From positions 1-9,909 of the forward strand of contig DCVC01000052.1 of assembly GCA_002328625.1 (NCBI GenBank): a stretch of DNA of 9,909 nt, written 5' to 3'. The stretch is from Bacteroidales bacterium UBA2198 (lineage in GTDB: Bacteria; Bacteroidota; Bacteroidia; Bacteroidales; VadinHA17). Shown piece by piece: positions 1 through 6,192 of the stretch. The position numbers were made by a program, and so were the translations under genes. The stretch's first letter is position 1. Each line of letters begins with the position of its first letter. Under the pieces are notes generated by a model, which was given only the letters and a program-made list of their open reading frames with translations, was not told where the DNA came from and ran no database searches.

Positions 1-1357
1 CGAGCCAGGCTGTTATACGTGCAATACCTGCTTCTTTGTTTAGCCCGTTAATGTCGATACCTGTGGTTTTGTCTGCTGAATTAATATATCTTCCATCTTC
101 CGTCCAGCACTCATTTCCTTCTATTATCCTTTTCCTCTGTTCACTATCGGTTACATCAGGATCCTGGATGCAGAGTATCTGAAGGTTGAATTTTTTTGCA
201 AATTCGAAATCTCTTGTATCATGAGCCGGAACAGCCATGATAGCTCCTGTTCCGTAGCCTGTCAGAACATAATCAGCCACCCATATTGGTATTCTTTTGT
301 TATTCACAGGATTAATGGCATATCTTCCTGTAAATACACCAGTTTTTTCCTTTGAGAGGTCAGTCCTGTCAAGATCCGATTTAAGAGAAGTGGCTTTGAT
401 ATAATCAGTTACCTGTTCTTCATATTCCCTGACAATGATCTTTTGAAGGAGCTGATGCTCAGGAGCGATTACCATATATGTTGCACCAAACAGGGTATCA
501 GGGCGAGTTGTAAATACTGTTAGTTTCTCATACAGCCCCTCAATTCGGAAATCAACTTCAGCACCTGTTGATCTGCCTATCCAGTTCCTCTGCATATCCT
601 TTATTCCGTCGGGCCAGTCGAGATCATTAATCCCTTCAAGCAGCCTCTCGGCATACAAAGGGATACGAAGCATCCATTGTTTCAGGTTTTTCTTTTCAAC
701 AGTATTACCGCATTTTTCGTGGGAGCCGTCATTCAGCACTTCCTCATTAGCACAAACGATACGGCAGTCGGGACACCACCAGACGTGTGCATCATCATAA
801 TAGGCAAGCCGTTTTGAATTAACATATTCAGTAATTTTCTTGCGACCTTGCCTTGTGATATCCGCAGGTACTTCTAATTCCGATATTGGCCTGCCTTTTT
901 GCTGTTCTTCGTCAAACCAGGTATTAAACATCCGGATAAATATCCACTGGGTCCATTTGAAATACCCCGGATCGGTAGTATTTATCTCTTTCTCCCAGTC
1001 ATAGCTCAGTCCGAGCTCCTTTATCTGCCTTCGGAAAGTTTCACAATTATTCTTCGTTGTTATTGAAGGGTGTGTCCCGGTCTGAATTGCATATTGTTCT
1101 GCAGGAAGTCCGAAGGCATCCCAGCCCATCGGATGAAGAACATTATAGCCTTTCATTCTCTTGTATCTGCTGTAGATATCGGTTGCAGTATAGCCTTCTG
1201 GATGACCCACATGGAGTCCTGCCCCGGAAGGGTATGGGAACATATCGAGAATATAGCATTTTTTCGGATTGGATAGATCCTCAGGAGTTTTAAAGGTATT
1301 GTTCTCCTCCCAGTATTTCTGCCACTTCTTTTCTATCTCCCGGAAATTGTAATCCAT
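1..1357 (-). CDS. leuS: Leucyl-tRNA synthetase, N-terminal part (cut by left window edge)
   Basis: This enzyme charges tRNA-Leu with leucine in the cytoplasm. Reading the minus strand from ATG at 1357 gives 452 codons without a stop, running off the left edge. The start MDYNFREIEKKWQKYW is typical of bacterial LeuRS. The class I HIGH signature appears as HVGH at residues 49-52, after the DMFPYPSGAGL stretch. A zinc-ribbon-like segment (WWCPDC, then a later EKCG) precedes the CP1 editing domain. That domain carries the threonine-rich TTRPDTLFG near residues 282-290 and GTGAIMAVPAHDTRDFEF near 371-388, which includes the conserved editing Asp. The KMSKS loop, anticodon-binding and C-terminal domains lie outside the window; a full bacterial LeuRS is about 800-950 residues. 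No convincing Bacteroidota promoter or strong Shine-Dalgarno was found upstream. It is a housekeeping gene, unrelated to the sugar operon to its right. Confidence 0.97.
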   Translation of the reverse strand, partial: MDYNFREIEKKWQKYWEENNTFKTPEDLSNPKKCYILDMFPYPSGAGLHVGHPEGYTATDIYSRYKRMKGYNVLHPMGWDAFGLPAEQYAIQTGTHPSITTKNNCETFRRQIKELGLSYDWEKEINTTDPGYFKWTQWIFIRMFNTWFDEEQQKGRPISELEVPADITRQGRKKITEYVNSKRLAYYDDAHVWWCPDCRIVCANEEVLNDGSHEKCGNTVEKKNLKQWMLRIPLYAERLLEGINDLDWPDGIKDMQRNWIGRSTGAEVDFRIEGLYEKLTVFTTRPDTLFGATYMVIAPEHQLLQKIIVREYEEQVTDYIKATSLKSDLDRTDLSKEKTGVFTGRYAINPVNNKRIPIWVADYVLTGYGTGAIMAVPAHDTRDFEFAKKFNLQILCIQDPDVTDSEQRKRIIEGNECWTEDGRYINSADKTTGIDINGLNKEAGIARITAWL

Positions 1358-1397
1358 TGTTAAGTGTAGTGTTGGAGTTTATTATTATTATGACCTT

Positions 1398-1489
1398 AGT
1401 CCGAAGTTCAAAGTCCGAAGTCCTTTCTTGCCCTGTGCTATGAGCTCCGGGCTCTGAGCTATGAAAGTCCGGAATCCGGAGTCCGAAGG
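1398..1489. repeat. Degenerate short-unit intergenic repeat
   Basis: The unit AGTCCGAAG occurs exactly at 1398-1406, 1412-1420 and 1480-1488, and a variant AGTCCGGAA lies at 1466-1474. Between them GCTATGA occurs twice (1437-1443 and 1458-1464), flanking GAGCTCCGGGCTC, an imperfect palindrome. The block is richer in GC than the AT-rich DNA on both sides and has no open frame worth calling. It forms the middle of the 307-base gene-free stretch 1358-1664. The rest of that stretch holds AT-rich sequence, a small hairpin near 1526-1544 and the tRNA promoter. Its function is unknown; it resembles simple-sequence intergenic repeats that expand by slippage or recombination. Confidence 0.6.
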
Positions 1490-1525
1490 AAATTAAGTTT
1501 TATTAATTTTAATGTAACTTCTGAC

Positions 1526-1544
1526 TTCGCATTTGGAGTGCGAA
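1526..1544. repeat. Small inverted repeat (possible hairpin)
   Basis: TTCGCA (1526-1531) and TGCGAA (1539-1544) can pair around a 7-base loop. No T-tract follows on either strand in the form expected of a terminator. It sits between the repeat block and the tRNA promoter. It may be a degenerate relative of the neighbouring CCGAAG-type repeats rather than a functional RNA structure. Confidence 0.35.
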
Positions 1545-1594
1545 AATAGAAAATCTTTGGCAATAATCATTATTAACCTTATTATCGAAAACCA

Positions 1595-1634
1595 GATCGG
1601 TTTAAAAAATCATGAATAAGTTGTAAAACCGGTC
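1595..1634. repeat. Inverted repeat spanning the tRNA promoter -33 region
   Basis: GATCGGTTT (1595-1603) and AAACCGGTC (1626-1634) are inverted copies with one mismatch, which would be a G-U pair in RNA. A flanking A1594-T1635 pair extends the match to ten positions. The 22-base spacer contains the proposed -33 element of the tRNA-Arg promoter (1620-1623). It could be an operator-like site or a chance palindrome; no regulator is visible to pair with it. Confidence 0.35.
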
Positions 1635-1651
1635 TAATGATCTTATTTTTG
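1620..1651 (+). promoter_or_regulatory. Bacteroidota-type promoter of tRNA-Arg
   Basis: TATTTTTG at 1644-1651 matches the Bacteroidota -7 consensus TAnnTTTG exactly. GTTG at 1620-1623 supplies a -33 TTG-like element with a 20-base spacer, in the range known for the Bacteroides primary sigma factor. Transcription would start around 1656-1660, just ahead of the mature tRNA 5' end at 1665, leaving a very short leader. Confidence 0.6.
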
Positions 1652-1664
1652 ATGCCAGAAATAC

Positions 1665-1737
1665 GGTCCCGTAGTTCAATGGATAGAATGACAGATTCCG
1701 GTTCTGTTGGTTGAGAGTTCGAGTCTCTCCGGGATCA
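1665..1737 (+). tRNA. tRNA-Arg, anticodon CCG
   Basis: The 73 bases fold into a complete cloverleaf. The acceptor stem pairs GGTCCCG with CGGGATC (one G-U). The D-arm pairs GTTC with GAAT around the loop AATGGATA. The anticodon stem pairs ACAGA with TCTGT around TTCCGGT, placing anticodon CCG at 1698-1700, which reads CGG arginine codons. The variable loop is TGGTT, and the T-arm pairs GAGAG with CTCTC around TTCGAGT. The discriminator is A1737, and the following bases CAG show that CCA is not encoded. The D-loop has the A after GG expected at position 20, an arginine identity element. It is transcribed alone from its own promoter and ends at the terminator just downstream. Confidence 0.95.
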
Positions 1738-1742
1738 CAGGT

Positions 1743-1774
1743 AGGGGTTACCTATGGGGTAACCTTTCTCTTTT
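1743..1774 (+). terminator. Rho-independent terminator after tRNA-Arg
   Basis: AGGGGTTACC (1743-1752) pairs with GGTAACCTTT (1758-1767) around a 5-base loop. This gives a 10-bp stem with two G-U pairs and a perfect 7-bp core (GGTTACC/GGTAACC). The T-rich run TTTCTCTTTT follows. It lies six bases past the mature tRNA end. There is no matching T-tract on the minus strand, so it probably does not end the minus-strand gene at 1870-2436. Confidence 0.75.
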
Positions 1775-1869
1775 GTTACAATTGATTTATAAGACTGAAA
1801 AGCAGGAGAGACGAACTAGAAACCGTGTGAAAACAAGCTCCTTATGAAAGGTGCGCTGACCCTAAAGCA

Positions 1870-2436
1870 CTAAACCCTTAACATTTCAATCATTTCAGTC
1901 ACAGCCTCTGCATCAGCAACCTCCCTGATGGGTGACAGACCGGCGAGCGCCCTGGCGGTGTTAAGATCATCTTCTGAAATGTAGTCTTTTCCGATAAGAA
2001 CAAGATATAAAACTGCCGATTTCAAAGTATTGGCTTTAATTCTGAATGTGTGCTGACTTGCACGTGCAGGGAAAATATGAATATACCTGAATTCATTCTC
2101 ATGATATTTCAAAGTCCATTTCGATCCGTCCGATAATGAGATTATCCTGTAGTCATTATATTTTGTCCCTGTCCATTTTTTGTAAGAATCCTTATCTGCT
2201 ATATTATTTATATTCAGAAAATTTAACACTTCATCAAAGACCGTTCTTTGCGAAAGTTCACCTGTATAAATATCCATAACACATGACCCTATATGCCTTA
2301 TCTCTTTTATCAGATCTTTCAAACCTTGATCTTTTTGCCCTGTAATTTTAATATTTACAAATTCCTTAATAAATGGCAGAAAATGTTTTAACGGATTGAA
2401 CAGAAGCGGTTCAGGTATCTGATTTTCATTATTCAT
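1870..2436 (-). CDS. Hypothetical protein, 188 residues, family not recognised
   Basis: I do not recognise this protein. The ATG at 2436 (MNNENQIPEPLLFNPLKHF) is preferred; an in-frame TTG at 2454 would add six residues (MIYLCS) with no better ribosome site. It has no signal peptide or membrane segment and should be cytoplasmic. Residues 1-75 look largely helical. A central region (about 86-145) has alternating basic and aromatic residues, with RYIHIFPARASQHTFRIKA at 117-135 followed by NTLKSAVLYL, and looks like the conserved core. The C-terminus (150-188) is helical and acidic (EDDLNTARALAG, then AEAVTEMIEML). It stands alone on the minus strand, divergent from the sugar operon and with its 3' end facing the tRNA. 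The arginine- and histidine-rich core could bind nucleic acid or phosphate, but that is a guess. No terminator was seen after its TAG stop. Confidence 0.75.
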   Translation of the reverse strand: MNNENQIPEPLLFNPLKHFLPFIKEFVNIKITGQKDQGLKDLIKEIRHIGSCVMDIYTGELSQRTVFDEVLNFLNINNIADKDSYKKWTGTKYNDYRIISLSDGSKWTLKYHENEFRYIHIFPARASQHTFRIKANTLKSAVLYLVLIGKDYISEDDLNTARALAGLSPIREVADAEAVTEMIEMLRV

Positions 2437-2440
2437 AGAA

Positions 2441-2448
2441 CAAAGATA
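2441..2448 (-). promoter_or_regulatory. Possible -7 element for the minus-strand hypothetical gene
   Basis: On the minus strand TATCTTTG (2448 to 2441) matches TAnnTTTG exactly, with only four bases before the ATG at 2436. Transcription would then start at or next to the ATG, giving a leaderless message. The expected -33 position (around 2468-2474) has only TTTT on that strand. The call rests on one short match. Confidence 0.25.
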
Positions 2449-2490
2449 AATCAAAAGGAAACAGATGATAAAAGAATGATAATATAAGGA

Positions 2491-2520
2491 TTTGTTAATC
2501 CTCAGAATCCATTATCTTTA
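2491..2520 (+). promoter_or_regulatory. Candidate promoter of the sugar operon
   Basis: TTTG at 2491-2494 and TATCTTTA at 2513-2520 resemble the Bacteroidota -33/-7 pair. The second misses the final G of TAnnTTTG, and the spacer of 18 is slightly short. Transcription would begin near 2526, about 37 bases ahead of the first gene. No clear operator is seen beside it. The near-consensus sequence would fit a promoter that depends on an activator. Confidence 0.35.
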
Positions 2521-2562
2521 TGAGTACAATTTTACACTTTTGATATTTAAAAACCTTGAGCT

Positions 2563-3324
2563 ATGAAGAATTTTAAACTTAAAATTTTGTTTGGTCTGAT
2601 GACTGTTATCATCATTGCCTGTGGAAGACCGGATCCTTATGATGCACAGGTACTGTCTGCTGAGCTGGATAAAAATTCACCACCCAACACACTGTCTGCC
2701 AGAGAGATAAAAAATAACTGGCAATTGTTGTTCGACGGGACAACAACAGATGGCTGGCGGGGCTATAACATGCAAGATTTCCCTGACTGCTGGTCAATAG
2801 AAGATGGGAGCTTTACAATGAACACCCAGGGTGGCGGAGAAGATCAGGATATTATCACAACCAGGAAATACCGTGATTTCGCATTAAGTCTTGAATATAA
2901 GCTTACCAGTGCTGCCAACAGCGGTATAATATACCAGATAGCCGAGGATACAATTTATAGGTTTCCTTACGAAACCGGTCCGGAATTCCAGATTATTGAT
3001 CATGAGGGCTGGCCTGGTCCGCTGGAAGACTGGCAGATAAATGGAGCTAATTATGCTATGTACCCGCCTATGGCAAAACCTTTCCGACCCGCTGGAGAAT
3101 GGAATCATGCCCTTCTTGTTATCAAAGGGAACCAGGTGACACAAATGCTCAACGGTGAGGTGGTGGTTAAATATGAAAAGTATTCTGAGGAGTGGACAAG
3201 ACTTCGTGACAGTGGCAAATGGACGGATTTCCCAGACTGGGGGAAATTTGATGAGGGATACATTTCTCTTCAAAACCATGGTACAAAGGTATGGTACCGC
3301 AATATTAAGCTAAAAGAACTCTAA
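2563..3324 (+). CDS. DUF1080 (3-keto-disaccharide hydrolase family) lipoprotein
   Basis: This 253-residue protein is one DUF1080 domain (Pfam PF06439) behind a lipoprotein signal. Residues 1-20 have a basic start and a hydrophobic run ending in a lipobox-like IIAC, so Cys20 is probably lipidated and the protein acts in the periplasm or on the outer membrane. Family landmarks are WQLLFDGTTTDGWRGY (53-68), DIITTRKYRDFALSLEYKL (96-114), NSGIIYQIAED (119-129), PEFQIIDHEG (140-149), GEWNHALLVIKGN (178-190), a NGEVVVKYE strand (197-205) and the closing ISLQNHGTKVWYRNIKLKEL (234-253). The domain is a concanavalin-like jelly roll; characterised members cleave glycosidic bonds of 3-keto-glycosides. 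It is the first gene of the operon, 22 nt before an exported oxidoreductase that could make such keto-sugars. The exact substrate cannot be told. The ribosome site is weak and A-rich, as usual in Bacteroidota. Confidence 0.9.
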   Translation: MKNFKLKILFGLMTVIIIACGRPDPYDAQVLSAELDKNSPPNTLSAREIKNNWQLLFDGTTTDGWRGYNMQDFPDCWSIEDGSFTMNTQGGGEDQDIITTRKYRDFALSLEYKLTSAANSGIIYQIAEDTIYRFPYETGPEFQIIDHEGWPGPLEDWQINGANYAMYPPMAKPFRPAGEWNHALLVIKGNQVTQMLNGEVVVKYEKYSEEWTRLRDSGKWTDFPDWGKFDEGYISLQNHGTKVWYRNIKLKEL

Positions 3325-3346
3325 CAATTACAAATTAAATAAATCG

Positions 3347-4840
3347 ATGTTGAAATCAAATAAAACGCGGCGTGATTTTCTGAAAGAAACTGCCCTTCTT
3401 TCAGCCGGGATCACTATTCTACCTGGCCATGTCATAAGTGGTCAGGGGAAAAAAACACCGGGTGACAAACTTAATATAGTTGGAGTCGGCATAGGGGGAA
3501 AAGGATTTGTAAACCTTCGTGCAATGGCAACGGAAAACATAGTCGGTCTGTGCGATGTGGACTTTAAGTATGCCGAACGGTGCTTCAGACAATTTCCAGC
3601 TGCAAAACGTTATTGGGACTGGCGAAAAATGTTTGATGAAATGGAAAGCTCTTTTGATGCTGTGATGATCTCTACTGCTGACCATACTCATGCAATAATT
3701 GCTGCAGTTGCCTTAACTATGGGCAAGCATGTTTATTGTCAGAAACCACTTACTCATTCAGTGTATGAGTCCAGGTTACTTACAAAACTGGCTGCTAAGT
3801 ATAAAGCTGCTACCCAAATGGGGAATCAGGGTAATTCCGGTGATGGTGTTCGTCAGCTATGCGAGTGGATATGGAACAATGAAATAGGAGAAATACGGGA
3901 GGTTCATGCATGGACCGACCGCCCGATATGGCCTCAGGGAATTCCAAGACCCGCAAAATCAATGCCCGTACCTAAAACGCTGAACTGGGATTTGTTTATT
4001 GGTCCTGCACCATTACGTCCCTATCATGAAATATACACTCCATGGAACTGGAGAGGATGGTGGGATTTTGGGACCGGTGCTTTTGGTGATATGGCGTGCC
4101 ATGTTCTGGATCCCGTTTACAGATCATTGAAACTAGGTTACCCGGAAAAGGTGCGAGGAAGTTCTACTGTTATAAATACCGAGTCTGCCCCGCACGCAGA
4201 AACAGTAGAGTTTGCTTTTCCTGCCCGTGACAACATGCCAAAACTGGCCATGCCTCCGGTAAAAGTTCACTGGTACGACGGAGGATTGCTGCCTAATCTT
4301 ACTGATCTCTTACCTGCAGGTGAAAACCTGATGGCTGACGGATTGGGAGGATGTCTTTTTATTGGATCGAAAGACTCGCTCCTTTGCGGATGCGGAGGAT
4401 ATAACGGGCGTCTGCTATCCGGCAGGATACCTGATGTAAAACCATATTTACGTCGTATTCCAGGGGGTGATGTCTTCTATCCTGACGGTCCCCATGAACA
4501 GGACTGGATTCGTGCATGTAAAGAATCACCCGGAAACCGGACAGAACCTACCTCGAACTTTGCATACTCAGGCCCTTTTAATGAAATGGTCCTTTTGGGA
4601 GTACTGGCCGTGAGGTTGCAGGGTCTTAATAAAGCTCTGGAATGGGATGGGGAGAATATGAGAGTTACTAATATTTCAGATACAGAGGATCTTAAAATAA
4701 TGGTCTCGGATAATTTCAAGGTTATTGACGGCCATCCTAATTTCGATAAACAGTTTGAAACATTTAACGCCCTGGAAAGAGCAAATGAATACATAAAACA
4801 CACCTACAGGGATGGCTGGAACCTGCCGGACATGCCTTAG
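3347..4840 (+). CDS. Tat-exported Gfo/Idh/MocA family oxidoreductase
   Basis: This 497-residue NAD(P)-dependent sugar oxidoreductase has a twin-arginine signal (TRRDFLKETALLSAGITILP, residues 7-26), so it is probably exported folded with its cofactor bound. A Rossmann domain begins at KLNIVGVGIGGKGFVNLRAM (41-60), with the nucleotide loop GVGIGGKG at 46-53. The usual EKP motif reads QKP (CQKPLTHSVYESR, 131-143), and K133 is the expected catalytic lysine. GNQGNSGDGVRQL (159-171) and the GTGAFGDMACHVLDP segment (242-256, H252) are typical of the exported Bacteroidota and Planctomycetota subgroup. Characterised relatives oxidise sugar hydroxyls, including C3 of glycosides. The 22-nt gap from the DUF1080 gene suggests coupled function: oxidise, then cleave the keto-glycoside. 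The reaction direction and substrate are inferred, not shown. Annotation as a myo-inositol dehydrogenase would be too specific. Confidence 0.92.
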   Translation: MLKSNKTRRDFLKETALLSAGITILPGHVISGQGKKTPGDKLNIVGVGIGGKGFVNLRAMATENIVGLCDVDFKYAERCFRQFPAAKRYWDWRKMFDEMESSFDAVMISTADHTHAIIAAVALTMGKHVYCQKPLTHSVYESRLLTKLAAKYKAATQMGNQGNSGDGVRQLCEWIWNNEIGEIREVHAWTDRPIWPQGIPRPAKSMPVPKTLNWDLFIGPAPLRPYHEIYTPWNWRGWWDFGTGAFGDMACHVLDPVYRSLKLGYPEKVRGSSTVINTESAPHAETVEFAFPARDNMPKLAMPPVKVHWYDGGLLPNLTDLLPAGENLMADGLGGCLFIGSKDSLLCGCGGYNGRLLSGRIPDVKPYLRRIPGGDVFYPDGPHEQDWIRACKESPGNRTEPTSNFAYSGPFNEMVLLGVLAVRLQGLNKALEWDGENMRVTNISDTEDLKIMVSDNFKVIDGHPNFDKQFETFNALERANEYIKHTYRDGWNLPDMP

Positions 4841-4850
4841 CCAAACAGAA

Positions 4851-4876
4851 TTAAGAATATTTTTATTTAAGAATAT
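4851..4876 (+). repeat. Short direct repeat in the intergenic gap
   Basis: TTAAGAATAT occurs at 4851-4860 and again at 4867-4876, a 16-base period, in the 56-nt gap before the UroD-like gene. The second copy, extended as TTTAAGAATATCAA (4866-4879), recurs nearly unchanged (one extra A) at 7615-7629 ahead of the GH2 gene. It may be an A-rich translation-enhancing leader or chance AT-rich similarity. Confidence 0.4.
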
Positions 4877-4896
4877 CAAGAGTAATTGTTATTCCT

Positions 4897-6150
4897 GTGA
4901 TATCACTGTCTAGACAGAATTTTCTAAAGACTATTAATCACCGGCAACCTGACAAAGTTGTTGTTGATTTCGGATCCACTGCCGTTACAGGTATTCATGT
5001 CGTTATTGTTGAAAAGCTTCGCAAATACTATGGACTTGAACAAAGACCGGTAAAAGTCACTGAACCATATCAAATGTTAGGTGAAATCGATAGTGAACTT
5101 GCAGAAATGTTGGGCGTTGATACTTTTGGTCTGTTTGGTGAAAAAAACATGTTTGGTATTGTAAACACAGACTGGAAGTTACATAGAACGTTCTGGGGCC
5201 AGGAAGTTTTACTACCTGGTAATTTTAATTATACTTACACGGATACCGGAGATATGCTTGTATATCCGGAGGGTGATTTGTCTGTTCCCCCATGTGCTAT
5301 GATGCCAAGAACGGGATACTTCTTTGATGCTCTTAACAGACAGAATAACATTGATGATGCAAAACTTAAAGTTGAGGATAATCTTGAGGAATTCAATCAT
5401 GTTACTGATCATGATATTGACTATTGGAAGAATCAGGTTTATTCACTTGACAAAGATTCCAGGGGTGTGGTTGCTTCACCTGGTGGCACAGCTCTGGGGG
5501 ATATTGCACTTGTCCCAGGGTTGAATCTAAAGCATCCAAGAGGTATAAGGGGTGTTGAAGATTGGTATATATCCACACTGATAAGAGAGTATTTTGTTAA
5601 AGAAGTATTTGACAGGCAGACTGATATTGCCATTGATAACCTGGGTCTGTTATATGGTGTAATTGGTAACAGAATTGATGTGGTTTTTACATGCGGGACT
5701 GATTTTGGCACGCAGAATTCAACTTTCTGTTCCCCTGAAACTTTTGCAAGAGTGTGGCTTCCTTATTATAAGAAAGTGAATGAGTGGATACATAAAAACA
5801 CGGGATGGAAAACTTTCAAACACTCCTGTGGGGCTGTTGAACCTCTGATAGACCTGTTTATAGAATCAGGTTTTGATATTTTAAATCCGGTTCAGATTAA
5901 TGCTGCCGGAATGGACACAGCACAATTGAAGAAAAAATATGGTGACAAGATAGTTTTTTGGGGTGGAGGTGTTGATACACAGGGTGTTTTTGCTTTCGGA
6001 ACGCCGGAACAGGTCAAAGAACAAGTGAAACATCAATGCAGTATTCTTAATGAAAAGGGAGGCTTTGTCTTTAATACTGTACACAATATTCAGGCAAATG
6101 TTCCTTTCGAAAATGTTGTTGCAATGCTTGAGGCGCTGAAGGAAGTATAG
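4897..6150 (+). CDS. Uroporphyrinogen decarboxylase-fold protein, MtaA/CmuA-like, function unknown
   Basis: This 417-residue protein has no signal peptide and should be cytoplasmic. It begins at GTG 4897 (MISLSRQNFLKTINHRQPDKV), matching the usual family start; no in-frame ATG precedes it, and a weak AAGAG lies upstream. It belongs to the UroD superfamily (PF01208) but is not HemE, because the heme-pathway RQAGRY signature is absent and the chain is longer than usual. Methyltransferases of this fold bind zinc through His-x-Cys and a Cys about 75-85 residues later. Here H309-S310-C311 (FKHSCGAVEPLIDLFIESGFD) keeps the pair. Aligning the end (GGFVFNTVHNIQANVPFENVVAMLEA) puts H396 at the third Cys. 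FWGGGVDTQ (354-362) is another family landmark. No corrinoid-binding partner is visible. It sits between the oxidoreductase and the sugar transporter, so its substrate is probably sugar-derived. Methyl transfer, a lyase step or a decarboxylation are all possible. Confidence 0.85.
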   Translation: MISLSRQNFLKTINHRQPDKVVVDFGSTAVTGIHVVIVEKLRKYYGLEQRPVKVTEPYQMLGEIDSELAEMLGVDTFGLFGEKNMFGIVNTDWKLHRTFWGQEVLLPGNFNYTYTDTGDMLVYPEGDLSVPPCAMMPRTGYFFDALNRQNNIDDAKLKVEDNLEEFNHVTDHDIDYWKNQVYSLDKDSRGVVASPGGTALGDIALVPGLNLKHPRGIRGVEDWYISTLIREYFVKEVFDRQTDIAIDNLGLLYGVIGNRIDVVFTCGTDFGTQNSTFCSPETFARVWLPYYKKVNEWIHKNTGWKTFKHSCGAVEPLIDLFIESGFDILNPVQINAAGMDTAQLKKKYGDKIVFWGGGVDTQGVFAFGTPEQVKEQVKHQCSILNEKGGFVFNTVHNIQANVPFENVVAMLEALKEV

Positions 6151-6192
6151 CTGGAGATACAAATAAGCTTAGTTGATCAGAGTTCCTACAGG

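Noticed and set aside
1057..1293. Plus-strand open frames inside leuS
   Set aside because: They lie antisense to the conserved LeuRS N-terminus, including its HVGH motif, and have no ribosome site or recognisable protein features.
1398..1489. CRISPR array
   Set aside because: The units are about 9 bases long with irregular spacing, unlike 24-40 base repeats with uniform spacers, and no cas gene is present.
1358..1560. Promoter for leuS on the minus strand
   Set aside because: No TAnnTTTG match was found. The nearest, TATTTTCG, is about 190 bases upstream of the ATG and misses the consensus.
1665..1737. tRNA-Arg as an integration site for a mobile element
   Set aside because: No integrase gene and no second copy of the tRNA 3' end was seen in the window, and the flanking genes look chromosomal.
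1870..2454. TTG start at 2454 for the minus-strand hypothetical protein
   Set aside because: It adds only six residues, has no better ribosome site, and overlaps an exact -7 promoter match; the ATG at 2436 is preferred.
2884..3279. Minus-strand open frame within the DUF1080 gene
   Set aside because: It is antisense to a strongly conserved domain and shows no protein features of its own.
4897..6150. Annotation as HemE (uroporphyrinogen III decarboxylase)
   Set aside because: The heme-pathway RQAGRY signature is missing, a His-x-Cys motif typical of the methyltransferase branch is present, and the operon is about sugars rather than heme.
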